From Taeniopygia guttata (taxonomy: Eukaryota; Chordata; Aves; Passeriformes; Estrildidae): a stretch of DNA of 64,000 bases. A program made the translations under genes and the position numbers. Positions 34,025-46,700 of the stretch are shown in pieces. The stretch spans positions 15,914,063 to 15,978,062 of the forward strand of contig NC_133063.1 in assembly GCF_048771995.1 (NCBI RefSeq), written 5' to 3'. The notes below the pieces were generated by a model. That model ran no database searches. It was given only the letters and a program-made list of their open reading frames with translations, and was not told the origin of the DNA. Position 1 is the first letter of the stretch. Each line of letters opens with the position of its first letter.

Positions 34025-34630
34025 TGAGACCTACCCTGACTCAGGTGCAGCACCTCATACTTGATCTTTTTAAACCACATGAGACTGCTATGGTTCCACT
34101 CCTCAAGCACATCACATCTCTTTAGTAGTCATTCCATTCTTCAGGTGTGTCAGCTGCTGCTTGGTGACATCAGCAAACCTGCTGAGGATACCTCTGTGTA
34201 CAGGATTAATGAAGATATTAATAGACATTGCTCAGAGAACAGAACTTTGAGGTCCATCCTGACTCTTAGCTGTTGATCTCTGGAAGCACCATGCATGCAA
34301 TTTCTTATCCATCCAACAGTCCAGGCACCAAATCCACCTCTCTCAAATTTAGGGAGAATGTTTTGGGGATCATGTCAAAGGCTTTACGGTAGTCCAGATA
34401 AACGACACCTGTAGCCTTCCCCTTGTCCCTTCGTGTACTCGATCCATCATTGAAGGCCACTGGGTAGGTCGGGCAAGACTCACCCTCGGCTGTCCCAAAT
34501 CACCTCCCTGTTCTCCATGTGCCTTAGCATAGCTTCAAGGAGGATGTGTTCCGTGATCTTCCGAGGCACTGACATGAGGCTGATGGGTTGGTCATTTCCA
34601 GAGTATTCCTTTCTACCCTTTTTTAGAATG
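34025..34630 (-). mobile_element. CR1 reverse-transcriptase-region fragment, unit 3
   Basis: Same as 9,665-10,270. Confidence 0.88.
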
Positions 34631-35000
34631 GGTGTAGTGGGTTCACCTTGGCTGAATGCCAGGTGGTCACTAAGCCACTCCATCACACTCCCTTTCCTAG
34701 TGTGACAGGGGAGAGAACATAAAATGGAAAACAAGTAGTCAGTTGAGATAAGGCTGTTAATTGAAGTGAAAAAATTGAGTTTGTGCATGCAGAAGTAAAG
34801 GAGAGAAAACATTTATTCTCTACTTCTCATAGACGAGCAATGTTCAGCCACTTCCCGGGAAGCAGCAATTTCTCTATTCTCTTGTCTTCTTGTTCCCTAT
34901 GAGATACTGGGCCTATTGTACCACACACCTTAACGGAGCAGAGTGATACTTCATAAAGAGAGATCTGTTCTGCTTAGAAACCCAGCCATGAGTGGCCTCT
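34631..35000 (-). mobile_element. ERVL-like LTR fragment(s), unit 3
   Basis: Same as 10,271-10,640. Confidence 0.6.
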
Positions 35001-35389
35001 AGCTGGAGCCAGAGGTTTATGTATTCCACTCTGGCCCTGGAGAATCATAACAAGTGAATGGCTGCGGACGCACTTCCCCTCTCCAGAACATCAGTCTTCC
35101 CTTGTTAAAGCACCCTGAGCAGGGGAAGAGGGAAACAACCATTTCCAACTGTTTGGCTAGCCCAAATCATACGCACTGATGAATAAAGGATGGGAATTGC
35201 TCACAAAGTACTTGCTGACTTTCTCTACTCCCCTCTAGCAGCAGTTTCTTTAGTATGGTGACTTCTTCTTTTGTGAGGGTGATGCAAAAGGGAAGTAAAC
35301 AAGCAGAGCCAGCAATCAGACTGCAAGTTAGGTCACTGCAAAGAAAAGGGGTTAATCTTTCACTCAGAGCAAGAAAGGGTTAGATAAAA

Positions 35390-35659
35390 ACATGCCTGTG
35401 TGGAGTGTGGAATGCTGCAACAGGTCCCAAAGCAGTGGTGGCAAAGGCCTGAGCACAGGAAAGGGTCTGGTGATTAAGTCTGATGAGGAGCAGCTGAGGG
35501 AGCTGGAGGGGCTGAGAATGGAGAAGAGGAGGCTCAGGGGGGCTTTCTTGTTCTCTACAACTCCCTGACAGAAGTGTGGAGCCACACCCCAGGTGGGGGT
35601 CAGGCTCTGCTCCCAGGAAACAAGGGAGAGGACAAGAGGAAATGGCCTCAACTTCTGTC
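35390..35659 (+). mobile_element. CR1 3' end cut at the array edge
   Basis: Matches 11,030-11,299 and then stops. The following bases (AGGTTGCGCGC) belong to a different, CpG-rich sequence. Confidence 0.85.
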
Positions 35660-36068
35660 AGGTTGCGCGCTTCCCGTGCGCTGGCCGGGCCGGGACAGCG
35701 GGAACGGGGCTGGGATAGGGATATCGGAGCTGGGACAGCGGGAACGGGGCCGGGATTAGGGCCGGGACAGCGGAGCGCTGCTCTCCCGCGGGCGGCCGCC
35801 GTGCCCGCGGCGTGCGAGGGAACTGCGCCGTGCCCGGTACACCCTGCTGCTCCGAGCGGCGGCGCTGGGGCAGCGCCGAGGCTCCTCGGGAGGCGGAGAG
35901 CGGCTCCGGGACTCCCCGGGCAGCCTGCCGGTCGAGCCGCTGCTCCGCTCCCCGCGCTGGCCGGGCTCAGTTCCGTGCCGGGCCCGCCCTGCCCGCCGCG
36001 TTCGGCTGCGGACGGAGCCGCCCGCCTCGCCCCGCTGCCGGCCCGGGCCCCGGGCGGCGCCGCTGCAG
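35660..36068 (+). promoter_or_regulatory. KIAA0586: CpG island with probable TALPID3 noncoding exon 1
   Basis: Dense in CpG and GC, with CCGGGACAGCGGGAACGGGG-type repeats at the left. No ATG is visible inside. It ends at a good splice donor (GCTGCAG|GTCAGT, 36,068/36,069). It is the only CpG-island-like sequence upstream of the TALPID3 exons and in the right orientation. That it is exon 1 is inferred from position. Confidence 0.6.
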
Positions 36069-36257
36069 GTCAGTGACCGCCGGTTTGTCACAGAGCTGAG
36101 CTCGGAGGCGATTTCAGCCACGGGGGAGTTGTGTAATTAAGGAATTCTTGCGTTCCCGTCCCGCAGTTGTCAGCGCTCTTTGTTCTCCCAACTGTTCCGC
36201 ACATGGAATATGAGCTGTGCGAGCTGTGAGGGAGCCACAGGAGCTGCGGCTGCCCCT

Positions 36258-36480
36258 GGATCCCTGGAAGTGTCCCAGGCCAGGATCCCTGGAAGTGTCC
36301 CAGGCCAGGATCCCTGGAAGTGTCCCAGGCCAGGATCCCTGGAAGTGTCCCAGGCCCCTGGATCCCTGGAAGTGTCCCAGGCCGGGATCCCTGGGTCTCT
36401 GGAATTCTTCCCGAATCCCTGGAAGTGTTTCAGGCCAGGCCCCTGCATCCCCGGAACTGTTCCAGGCCAAGTTGGATGGG
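36258..36480. repeat. Minisatellite, 25-bp unit, derived from a CR1 3' end
   Basis: About four clean 25-bp copies of a unit reading GGATCCCTGGAAGTGTCCCA plus GGCCA, followed by degenerate copies. The unit equals the CR1 word 'ccatccctggaagtgttcca / ggccagg'. The array runs straight into ordinary CR1 3' sequence (AAGTTGGATGGGGCTTGGAG), so it grew out of a CR1 in plus orientation. Confidence 0.9.
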
Positions 36481-37089
36481 GCTTGGAGCAGCCTGGGGTA
36501 GTGGAAGTTGTCCCTCTGCATGGGTGCAGGAATGCTCAATCCCTGTTAAACATCCCTGGTTAAAGGATGTGATGCCTCAGGTTTTAGCTTTTATGTTTTT
36601 TTTTTTTCACATTTTCTGCTGCTTTAGTGCATCATATTTAGGGGATGATGAGCTCTCTTCACAGAGGAGTGAGATAGAGTGAAAATTTAAGAGTAGGAAT
36701 TTATTTGGATTTAGGTGAAATGTGTCACTTTGTCCTTGTTAACATAAATGAAATATTTTGTTTAGTCTGGTATCTGCAGCACTAGCAAAGTTGTCCCAGC
36801 TAAGGAGAAAAAAATACAAATTTCTACACTAAAAAGATGAGAGATAAAAAAGCCTCTTCGGACTTTGAAACAGACAAGGCAGAGTGACTCAAGAGTTCTT
36901 TCTGTACTTTCTGACAAAAACTGAGTACAGGCGTAACTAGCTGTAACTGTAACTCGAAATCAGCAGAATGAATATACATGAACCTATTGTGAAATGCTAT
37001 GCATATGGAAATTAGGGTAACAAAAAAAGATCGAGAGTTCTCAGGAGTGTTCTTGTCCATTGAAAGGCAATAAGTTGCCACATGCATGC
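36481..37089. other. Intronic, no recognisable element
   Basis: Residual CR1 tail at the left and a T run near 36,598. Nothing else recognised. Confidence 0.5.
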
Positions 37090-37490
37090 AGTACTATAAT
37101 AAACATAGAGTTCCCTACAAATCTTTATTAGAATTGTAGAGTCTTGATTTTTTCCACATTTCAGCAGGGAGGCAAAACAATTCCTTCTCTAGCTGGGGAC
37201 TGAGGACAAATGATCCAAATTTCAGACCCAAGAACAGAAACAACATGGGCTGAAGAGAAAAAACCAAAAAGGATGGGACTTCATAAGCTAAAGATATTGA
37301 CAACTAACTCCAATATGCAAATGGACCAAAACTTATAAAAGTGTGAGACCCCATGACCTGTGGTCCATTTTTGTGGCCATTTTGGATTGTGCTGCCCAAG
37401 GTGGATCTATTTGAGGCCTCTTAATAAATTCCTGCTTTATTCTTAAGCTCTGTCTAGTCTCTGTTCTAGGTCAGCCTTCACAAAGCATCA
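37090..37490 (+). mobile_element. Solo-LTR-like segment in TALPID3 intron
   Basis: A TATA-like CTTATAAAAGTG near 37,331, AATAAA near 37,423 and an end near CCTTCACA (37,485-37,492) give it the outline of an LTR in plus orientation. The 5' border and target duplication were not found. Confidence 0.5.
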
Positions 37491-37718
37491 GTTGTTTAGT
37501 AATGTTCTGTTTTTCAGAGGTTTCTCCATGCTGTAAATCGAATTTCTCATTCAGACTCACAGAATTCCTTGATGTTTTTAAGCTTCAGCACAATCTCTGT
37601 AGTCATTTGTGTTACAAGGGTTGTGATGTCCAGGCCTTCAGAGATAAGGGAAATGTGGAACTGTACAGAAAATGCACCACAAATTATCCTGACCACAGTA
37701 AAACTGCTTTTATTTTAG

Positions 37719-37795
37719 GAGTCCTAAGCACCAAAGCATATCCAGAATGCCTGCTTCCAGTTGAAAATTCCAAGCCCGTGTTTTTATCCCAAATG
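37719..37795 (+). CDS. KIAA0586: TALPID3 first recognised exon
   Basis: Acceptor TTTTATTTTAG and donor ATG|GTAAGA; two leading bases, then [20 protein letters not shown] to SQM. It weakly resembles the N-terminal region of mammalian TALPID3 (YQPLLENP). This is the least certain exon; it could be partly 5'UTR with the start at its last codon. Confidence 0.55.
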
Positions 37796-40700
37796 GTAAG
37801 AAAAGCTGCTGCTCCTTCCTGCAATCCTGAGCTAAGAGAACAGCGTTTTCCTCAAGAAGCTGTAGCTCCTCTAAAAGCAGCACAAGATTTTGGCTCAGCC
37901 TCTGCACCACAGCTGTGCAGCTGCTTTTTCTTTGAGTTGCTGCTGGTGTGGTGTTACTGCTGCTGCTTTTAGAAGGGCTTTATTTAACACTGAGTGCTTA
38001 ATTCTCTGTGTATAAGCAATCCTGAATTGTCCAAGATTAGCAACTTCTCTAAACTTCAGCAGGTACAGTTTCACTGCTGCTTCTTTGGCCACAAATGAAA
38101 ATAATAAACTTACTTAGCACATAGAATATATGGTTTTGATTTGAATTGTGCTTGTGGAGTTTTAGTCCCTAAAATGCCACGTGAACTCTTGCCAACAATG
38201 TCCAGACCCTTCTGTGGCAGAGGTCTTCACATGTTTTGTGCCAAGGCCTTTGTGTTGCTGTGTGCAAATGGTTCCATTTGTGTGCTCAGAAGTTCCATCT
38301 GCCTCTAAACTTTTGGCTGTAGAGGCTTTGATCTCTGCTTTTTCTGCTCTTCTCCTCAAGGATCCTCCTAGAGAAGCTGCAGCACAAGATGATCCTTTGG
38401 TGCTGCTGGAAGATAGCAGAGGACCTGAAGGTAAAACACACCAATCACCCTTTTTGTAAGGAGACTGATTAATTAAAGGAAAAGGGAGATTTTAGGTATT
38501 ATTTTTTATTTTCATTATAGAAACTTCTGAGTGAAAATATTCAAGGGTTGCTTTGATAAAAAGATGATAATTGTAACAAACATTCTTTAATTTTGCAAAT
38601 TTTATCTCATTGCTGGCATTACATTTTTTTTAAATTGAGTGGGTCTGCCAGTGTTAAGATTCCTTTTGTTAACCAGATATTTGTGTCTCTGAATAGACAG
38701 TTTGGGGAAGGGGCTTGTTTTGATCCATTTTCCTCTTGTGAATTATTGTACTACAAAGGCATATTTTTCTTCAAGCAGCCTGTACCAAAAAAGTGTCTTT
38801 CTAATGCTTAGGAATCCTAAAAATCACAATGTCAGTGTCTTTTCCTTTAATTTCTGAATCTATCAATTTCAGTCAGATTTAGGGAAGCGAAGGCTTTTTA
38901 AAGAAAACACACATATGCAGGTTTCTTGGATATCTGGAACTGTGCAGAGGATAAAAAACACAAATAATACCCTAGTTAAGACAAAAAATCAGTACTTTTA
39001 CACTCATAGGCAGCAGCTACCTGACTTAGCAGCATTTGCCTCCTCTGCCCAGCTAACAGTGGGTGAGGGAGAGCCTGCAATGCTTTTAGCATGATTTACA
39101 CCTATTAAGAAAACTTGTAGTTTATGATGATGGCTGGGAAATACTCTTTCTGGGGTTTTCTTAATTAAACTTTTTTTCAAGTCAGAATTTGCAGCATTTT
39201 ATTGACTGGGTTGCCTGAGCTCAAGTTACCATTGAGACTTTACTCAGCATTATTAGACTTTATTGATAGCAGCATTCAGTGCTATAAAAATTGTGTTAAA
39301 TTAAGCCTGGTCTTACTCTTACCTTTATTTAAGTTTTCTACTTACTGAAAGGAAACATATGTTGTTGCAATAGGTGATGTGGTTCCTGGAGGCAACAGAT
39401 TCTTCATAGCAAAATTAAATTGAAATATCTGAAGTATTGAAGTAATTGAAATAAAATTGAAGTATTGAAGTAATACTTTGTCTCTACCTGTGAAATAGAC
39501 ATTTTGTGCCAATTATCTCAACAAAGGATGTTTGTCCTTCCCCACAGATGATGTTTTTATTTCTCAGTATGCTACTGGCCAGAAGGAGGCTCTGAGAGCA
39601 GCATTAATGCAGAAGTCAGTGTGAGTTGTTGTAGGTGTGTGAGGAAGAAATGTTTTTTTTTACAGTTCTCTGTCATTGTTCTTTTTCTGTGTATACAAGT
39701 GTTTTCAATTGATTTTATTCCCTGGATATCTTGTGTCAGAACTTCCAGGAGAAATCCTGTGTGGGGGAAATATTTACTTGGAGGAGATATGAAGAAAATG
39801 CTGTTTTGTCCTAGTTTAGGGCAAATTTTGGAAAAACCCTCTGAAAGGAGCCCCCAGGAAATAAACCCCCTCGGCCCCTCCCCACCCACCTGGTTCAGGG
39901 AAAAATTTCCTCTGAGAGAGAAGTGGAAAAGAACCTGTTTATTCAACGAACAAAGCACTCCCCAGCACCAAAGCCAAATTAACAACACCAGATGACAACA
40001 AAACTCTTTCACCACTCTGAAGAGATGAACAAACGCAGAAAGTCTTTCCTGGGAGTGGTCGCCCGGGTCTGGACGCTGGGGATTGCTCTCCAGCACTGGG
40101 GATGGCTGCTGCAGATCACAGAGTGCAGGCTCTTGGTGTTCCTTGGTGTTTCCCAGATCCCAGTCCAGAGCAGGTTGGATGGTATTCAGGAAGAGGAAAG
40201 GAAAAAGCAACAGTCCAGGGAAAGAATTGGACTGCTTAGCTAACCTAACTAGGAAGCAAAGGCAAAAGCAGAAGCAAGCAAAGCAAGCAAGCCAAGCAAG
40301 CAAGCAAGCAAGCAAAGCAAAAGCCAGCCAGCCAGCCCTAGCCTTTTCTAGACAACAGACCATGGGGGGAGGTGAACCAGATGATAACAAGGCAAAACAA
40401 ACCTTCACTTTCAGAGTCAGTTCTGAAAGCACAGAACATAACATCAAACGTAAACAGAACACACGATCGGAGATACAAACACCATAACGTCACCCTAGGA
40501 CATGTTTACAGGCACATTTTTATTTTTCTAGAACTCAGGTTATTCCTGTTCATAAGGAGGTAAAGGTGCAGCTCTTGGGAAGTGCCTCTACAGAAAAAAG
40601 GGAAGGTGCTGGGGATGACACCAGGTCAGCACCGAGGGAAGTTGAGTCTGCAACAACCATTGCAGCAGCCACTGCTGCTGCCATTGCCACAACAGCTCCA

Positions 40701-43700
40701 CTTCTCAAGGTGAGTGGGAGTAGCAGTTCTTTGTCCTCTTAAAATAGTAAATGCTCCAAACAAGCCTGAAATTGTTGATAGTAGCTCCAGAGAGCCTCAA
40801 TGTGTCTGCTCACTGCTTTGTGTGTTTGTCATATCACACTCAATGACCAATATACCAGAGGGAACTGATTTGGATTTAACTAAATGAACAGAAGACAGAG
40901 AATATTTGATTTATCAATTAGAAATTCACAATATTGCTAAACCACCAAAAGTTTAAGGCTAAACAGAATTTTGTTTCTTTTGGGATGCAAATCCAGGATT
41001 CTGTGAAGGATGTTTTGTTCTTCTGATGCTCACATATCTTCTGCAATAATGGGTTTTTTCACCTCCCCCTTTTTTTTTTTTTTTTTTAATCCTTTATTGC
41101 AGGTTCAAAATGCATTGGAAGCAAAAGTGAACTCAGTTTCAGAACTGCTTCAGAAACTGCAGGAGACAGACAGGCAGCTGCAACGAGCATCTGAACAGCA
41201 AAAAAAGGTGAAGGCTCAACATGAGGAACCCCACTACCACCAGAGAGTCAGCAAGCTTGAAAAACAGATGAATGCTTTCATGGTGCAAATTCAGCACCTG
41301 GAAAAGTTACAGGAGCAACAAATGAATATTCAGGTATCTAAGTCACAAGGCAGAAACTTCAGGTTAATAATTTCTTTTGTATCTCAGAATTAATGTTATA
41401 ATAATTTGGATTCTTTCTAAGTATTAGAAAGAAAGAAAGCTCAGTAGAAGTGGATCAAAAGTAAGTGAAAGCATTCAACAATGAGAAAGACACTGAGGGG
41501 CTGGAACATGTCCAGAGAAGGGAATGGAGCTGGGGAAGGGTCTGGAGCCCCAGGAATGACTGAGGAGCTGGGGAGGGGGTCATCCTGGAGAAAAGGAGGC
41601 TCAGGAGGGACCCTCTGGCTCTGCACAGTTCCTGACAGGAGGGAGGGGCTGGTGCAGGTCAGGCTCTGCTCCCAGGGAACAGGACCAGGGGAAATGGCCT
41701 CAAGCTGCACCAGGGTAGGTTTGGTTGGGTATTGGGGAAAATTCTTCACTGAGGGGTGGTCAGGCATTGGAACATGCACAGGGCAGTGGTGGAGTCACCA
41801 TCCCTGGAAATTTACAGAAATCATGGATGTGGCACTGGAGGACTCGGTTTGCTGGGGAACGTGGTGGGGAACATGGGAGAAGACTTGGACTCAGTGATCT
41901 TAAAGGTCTTTTCATCTTTAACAATTCTGTGATTCAATGACCAGGAATATTCTGTACTTTTGTCTCCCAGTCCTATCTCATCAGCTCTGCAGTGAACACC
42001 CGTGGGCTGCAGCTGTGTTCTGTGCCTGTCCCTGGGCCCCTGGCAGGGCACTGGGAGAAGCCAGGGCAGAGATCACTCACTAACGAAGCACCTTCATCTC
42101 ACAGGGGTTTATTCCCTGCCACTGCTGCACCTGCCCAAGGTGGGGACAAATTCTTCTTTTCACTCTTAGTTTTGCATTAATTTGGTGTCCATTATATTGG
42201 ATTGTGCATCACATCAGTAATGAGTAGTAAATATTTCTTCTGTGTAATTTGTTTTATTGGCCAATGCTCTTTATAATTTTTGTGACATTCTGAAGGTGTT
42301 CCAGTATCTTCCAGTTTAATTTAAAGTGAGACTTTTGATTTACTGAATCTGCATAAGGAGGGGCCTGGATTTAAAATAATCTTATTGAGACATAATCTGT
42401 GTGGAAGGCTGTGATGAACTACAGTGGGGTTTTGGGTTTTTTAAAATCCCCTTATGATAGCAGTCAGAAGTATGAAATTTTCTTCCTGTTTACTTAACTA
42501 GTGCAAAAATGCTTTGCATTTTTGTGCAGAATTTATAGACCTGGCATGGGGTTTTTTCCCTAGATTTTTTTTTTTTTCCTAGAGTCTGCAAGGGCAGGTA
42601 GTGATAGGACAAGGGGGAATGATTCCAAACTGAAGGAACGTAGGTTTAGATTAGATGCCAGGAAGAAATTCTTGTGAGGGTGGTGAGGCCCTGGCACAGG
42701 TTCTTCAGAGATGCTGTGGGTACCCCATCCCTGGAAGTGTTCCAGGCCAGGTTGGACAGGGCTTGGAGCAACCTGGGATAGTGGGAGGTGTCAGTGCCCA
42801 TGCCAAGGGGTTGGAACTGAATGATCTTTAAGTCCCTTCCAGCCCAAACCATTCTGTGATTCTATGATATAGTTTCCTTTGAAGAAAATTGTCAACATTT
42901 AAATAACTTTATTTTTTCAGTGTTCCCTGAAGCATATTCAAGCAATTTTCCAAGTCATGGGGTTCATACACAAAAATCTCCTCTAAAGACACCAATTCCT
43001 CGAAGATATGCTCTAGAACCTGTACCCAAAAATGGGAAAATCTCAGAGAAAGAAAACTCTGTAGTAGAAAAAGAAAATATTTCCAAACCTACAAGAGAAG
43101 GTATTGCCCTCCACTGGCCTAACTAGTATGGCCTGGTGGTTACTTTGTGTATTCCTCACCTTTTCTGACCTTTTCCCTTGGGTTGCTGGCACTTAAATGC
43201 ATCTATTCAGAATATTTGGAATCTACTTTTGGGAAGGGTTAGTTTTGTGTATAAGTCACTTACTCATAAGTAACTAAAACTTAAAGACAGTGCTGATTTA
43301 ATCTCTAGAGTTTCAACAGGACTACTCACTGAAATATTTTTTCAAAGTCAAGTTTCAGGAAGATTTAACAGAGTAATGTAAAACTTGGGAACTACTCAAT
43401 AACTTTGTCATTATCATTGGTTAAATTGAATTTTTATTTTATTTTTTCATGGGTCCACAAGGTCTCTGGGTTATTATATTGAAAGCAGCAGATGTAAAAC
43501 AAATGTAAAGTAATTTTCTTTTACTGCTTCTGATCAGTTTCTATATCTGTTACAAAGCTGTCAGGTATTCCTATTGTTCAGTGGGCCCAGGAATAAATGA
43601 AATAAGACAAAAGAAGAAGCATGCTGTCCATAATGTCACAGATTTGTACTCAATGACTCAGTTCATTGCTATCCCAGTTCCATCTAGCTTTGCTAATTTA

Positions 43701-46700
43701 AAGCAATCTCAGAAAGACATATTAGTGTGTGTGGTTTTAAGTGACTTGCCTTATCTGAAACAAGTCTGTATATTTAAATTTAAAAAATATTTTACTTTTC
43801 TTGGTGAGTATATTGAAATACCTGGAAAGGAAAAGAAAATATTAAATATATTGAACTAACTCACCTTTCTTTTTTTTCTGCTTAATTTCACTTCATTGTA
43901 GGTGAAGGGAAAGGTCTGGAACACATTTTGAATTCTCAAGAAACACCACTGAAGCAAGTAGAATATTCCAAGAAGGCAGCATTAAACAGCAATGAAAGGA
44001 GCTGGCATTCTGAGAGACACAGGTGGATAAACACAACAATCCAAAACTGAGGAGAAGTTTGTGTTTCCATGAAATTGGGAGAGGTGCATTAGACACTGAT
44101 GCTGTAACAGTCACTGGTGTGGCCCTGCAGCCTGGCACAGCTGTGCAGGAGTATTTCTGTTGGCATTACTTTTGGCAGGACCCAAGGGAACAGGTGGAGC
44201 TGTGCCAGGGCAGGTTTAGGTTGGATATCAGGAAAAGGTTTTTTCCCCCAGAGGTGCTGGGCACTGCCCAGGCTCCCCAGGGAATGGGCACAGCCCCAGG
44301 CTTGACAGAGTTCAGAGAGTTTGGACAACACTCTCAGGGACAGGGTGGCATTGTTGGGGTGTCTGTGCAGGGCCAGGAGTTGGACTCTGATCCTTTGGGT
44401 CCCTTACAGCTCTAATATTCCAGGATTCTGTGGTTCTGTTGAATTGCAGGCAGATGAAGTCTATCCTTTTTGCTAAGGATAGCTCACAACACCTTTCTCA
44501 GAGGTCAGCAAGTTGCATTTGGAGTGTTTTACAGGAGCAGCAGCCACCTAACAATCCCTAAGATTTAAAATGGGTGAAAAAATGTTCTTAGCCATGCACT
44601 CTGAAGCATATTTTCCCCAAGCAATAATTTAAAGTTATAATTTCATTAATACAGTGAGTCTCATATATGCTGTCTAATTTAGAACAGTGTGCAGAAAGAT
44701 CTTAATTGCTTCAAATGGAAAGATATCCAGAGTTTAAATGTTGCTCTATTAGATGTAATTTCACTATTGAAAATAAAAAGGATTGGGCTGAAGGTGTTAA
44801 GTGGTAAACACAGAAAACCCAATAACCTCTCTATTACTTCAGATGCCAAAGCAAGTTCCAGTTTATCTAAAGCTTTGGTACTTGCACTGTAAATTCCTGC
44901 TTGGTTTCACAGTTGAATCCTTTCTTGGGGCGCCTCAGGAGCCACGAGAGGTGTAACCAGGAGTGTTTCTCCCCTCAGACACAAAGCTTTTCCTCCAGAT
45001 GCAATTTCTTCTTTTGAAAGCTACAGTTCAATTGAGAAAACAGTGCAAAAAGCAGGCCATTTACTTCAAGATCTTGGCAAGTTGAGAAGAGAAATGCACA
45101 ACATTCTGCAGGTAAAGTCGGTCTAATCACAATGAGGTGGGGTTTGAAGAAGGGGAATAAAAATATGGAGAAAAACGTACAGGTCTGATATTAATAGTGT
45201 TGCTCTTCCTTCTATACCTGTAAAATTATCCACATCTGTTTACAATTAATTGAAATATTAGAGTCTCTCTGTGTGGAAGAGTTTGGAGTCTGAATAAAGC
45301 TCTGGGTGTGCAATGGACTCTGACTGCCATTGTCCCAGACATAAAATAGTGAGAGACAGGGAAGGACAGAAAGAGAGAAAAAAAAAAAGTTTATTTGTTT
45401 GTTTTAAGGTTTTGGATATTTTCAGTCCCTGTTCTCTGCAGAACTACAGAGCTGAAATAATTTTCCCATTTGGGAAAAAAAAAATATTCCATTTATCTCC
45501 AGTCAGCTTTAGGGCTGATTTAAGCATTTCCTTTCTCATTTTGCCACTTTTTTTTTTGTATTGAGTGCTGTTTCCAAGGAAGTACCTGGCACAGAATCCT
45601 TGTGCTGTTTCTTGTGCTACTGATTTTGTTCCTTTGAGGGTGCAAGATCTGCTTCTGAGCTTGTGACAACTGAGGCTTTTATCTATTACCCTGGTGCCAT
45701 TCCTGGCTCCACCTGTGTGCTGTGGTCCTTTCTGTCCTTGTCGATATACACAGCGAGAAAGGAGAAAAGCTTGAAAATTCACCTCTGTGAATTGGCTTGA
45801 AATGTAATAACTTTGATTCTGCTGGTTCATTTCTGTGGTTGGAACTTTCAACTTGCATATTTCCCTAAAAAAATGTTTTGTATTACCTGTCTGGTTTTTG
45901 TTGCTGTATCTGTAGAAAAGTCAGCCTCATCTGTCATATAGCATAGCTGATGTATTTTTTATAGATTTTATAACACTTTGTGGATTTTACATTTAACTAT
46001 TCTTACTAGGAATGGAACAGGTTCCTTGTGCCCCACTAAGGTTGCAAATATTTTCTTACCACATATCTTAGTACAGGCAACAGAGCAAGATGAGATGGGA
46101 TAAGGAATGGGAGACACAGTTACAGAAATTATTTGAAATCTCTCTTATGAAAAAGCCAGTAGAAAGACAGAGATGTGATGACTTAACAAATGGAGAGTTG
46201 GGTCAATTAAACACTTAGCTACTGACTCCTCATCACTGAGAGGTTTGAAAGTAAGATAATGATACATTTTTGGGTAAATTATAAACCAGCTCTGTAATAA
46301 AGCAAAGGTGTGAATGAGCTGAGACAGAAGGTGGTGCTCTAACCCAAGGAATTCATTGTGGTCAGAGCAACTGATCCAATATCTCCTATGGATTTTACCA
46401 TAAAGTTTCAATGGCTCTTCTTCTGTCTTTTTAGGAAGCAACTACATGGAAATCTGACATGAATGATCTTATTAAGGTATACCTTGATGTTTTTATGTGT
46501 GTTTCTTTTGTGGGGTTTTGAGCTTTCTATAAAATAGTCAAATGCTGAAGCAGTTTTGGGTGTGTTTGCAATGAAATCTCAGGGCCTGCCTGTGGCACAC
46601 CTGGATGTTTGTTAAAGGATTGCTCTTGGAGAGATCACATTACTCCTGTCTAGTTATGTCCTAGGAAATCCCTGCAGGAGATAATGTCAGGCAGGAAGCT

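Larger units (their letters stand above)
24361..35659. repeat. Tandem macro-repeat unit 3, truncated at right
   Basis: Third unit, shifted by 24,360. It matches units 1 and 2 up to 35,659, inside a plus-strand CR1 element, then switches to GC-rich sequence of the TALPID3 CpG island. The last ~880 bp of the unit, including the short ITPRIPL1-like fragment, is missing here. This is the right edge of the array. Confidence 0.97.

Noticed and set aside
1-35659. TIMM9 or other TALPID3 neighbours inside the array
   Set aside because: No frame resembling TIMM9 was seen on either strand.
36258-36480. CRISPR-like array
   Set aside because: The repeats are directly adjacent without unique spacers, derive from CR1, and the genome is avian.
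37502-37972. 156-codon frame around the first TALPID3 exon
   Set aside because: Only the part between the splice sites 37,719-37,795 looks like an exon; the rest is open intron.
39572-40462. 296-codon minus-strand frame
   Set aside because: It lies mainly in an LTR and its AAGC microsatellite; no protein signature.
41010-41102. In-frame extension of the coiled-coil exon upstream
   Set aside because: It crosses a poly-T tract and a clear TTGCAG acceptor, so it is intron.
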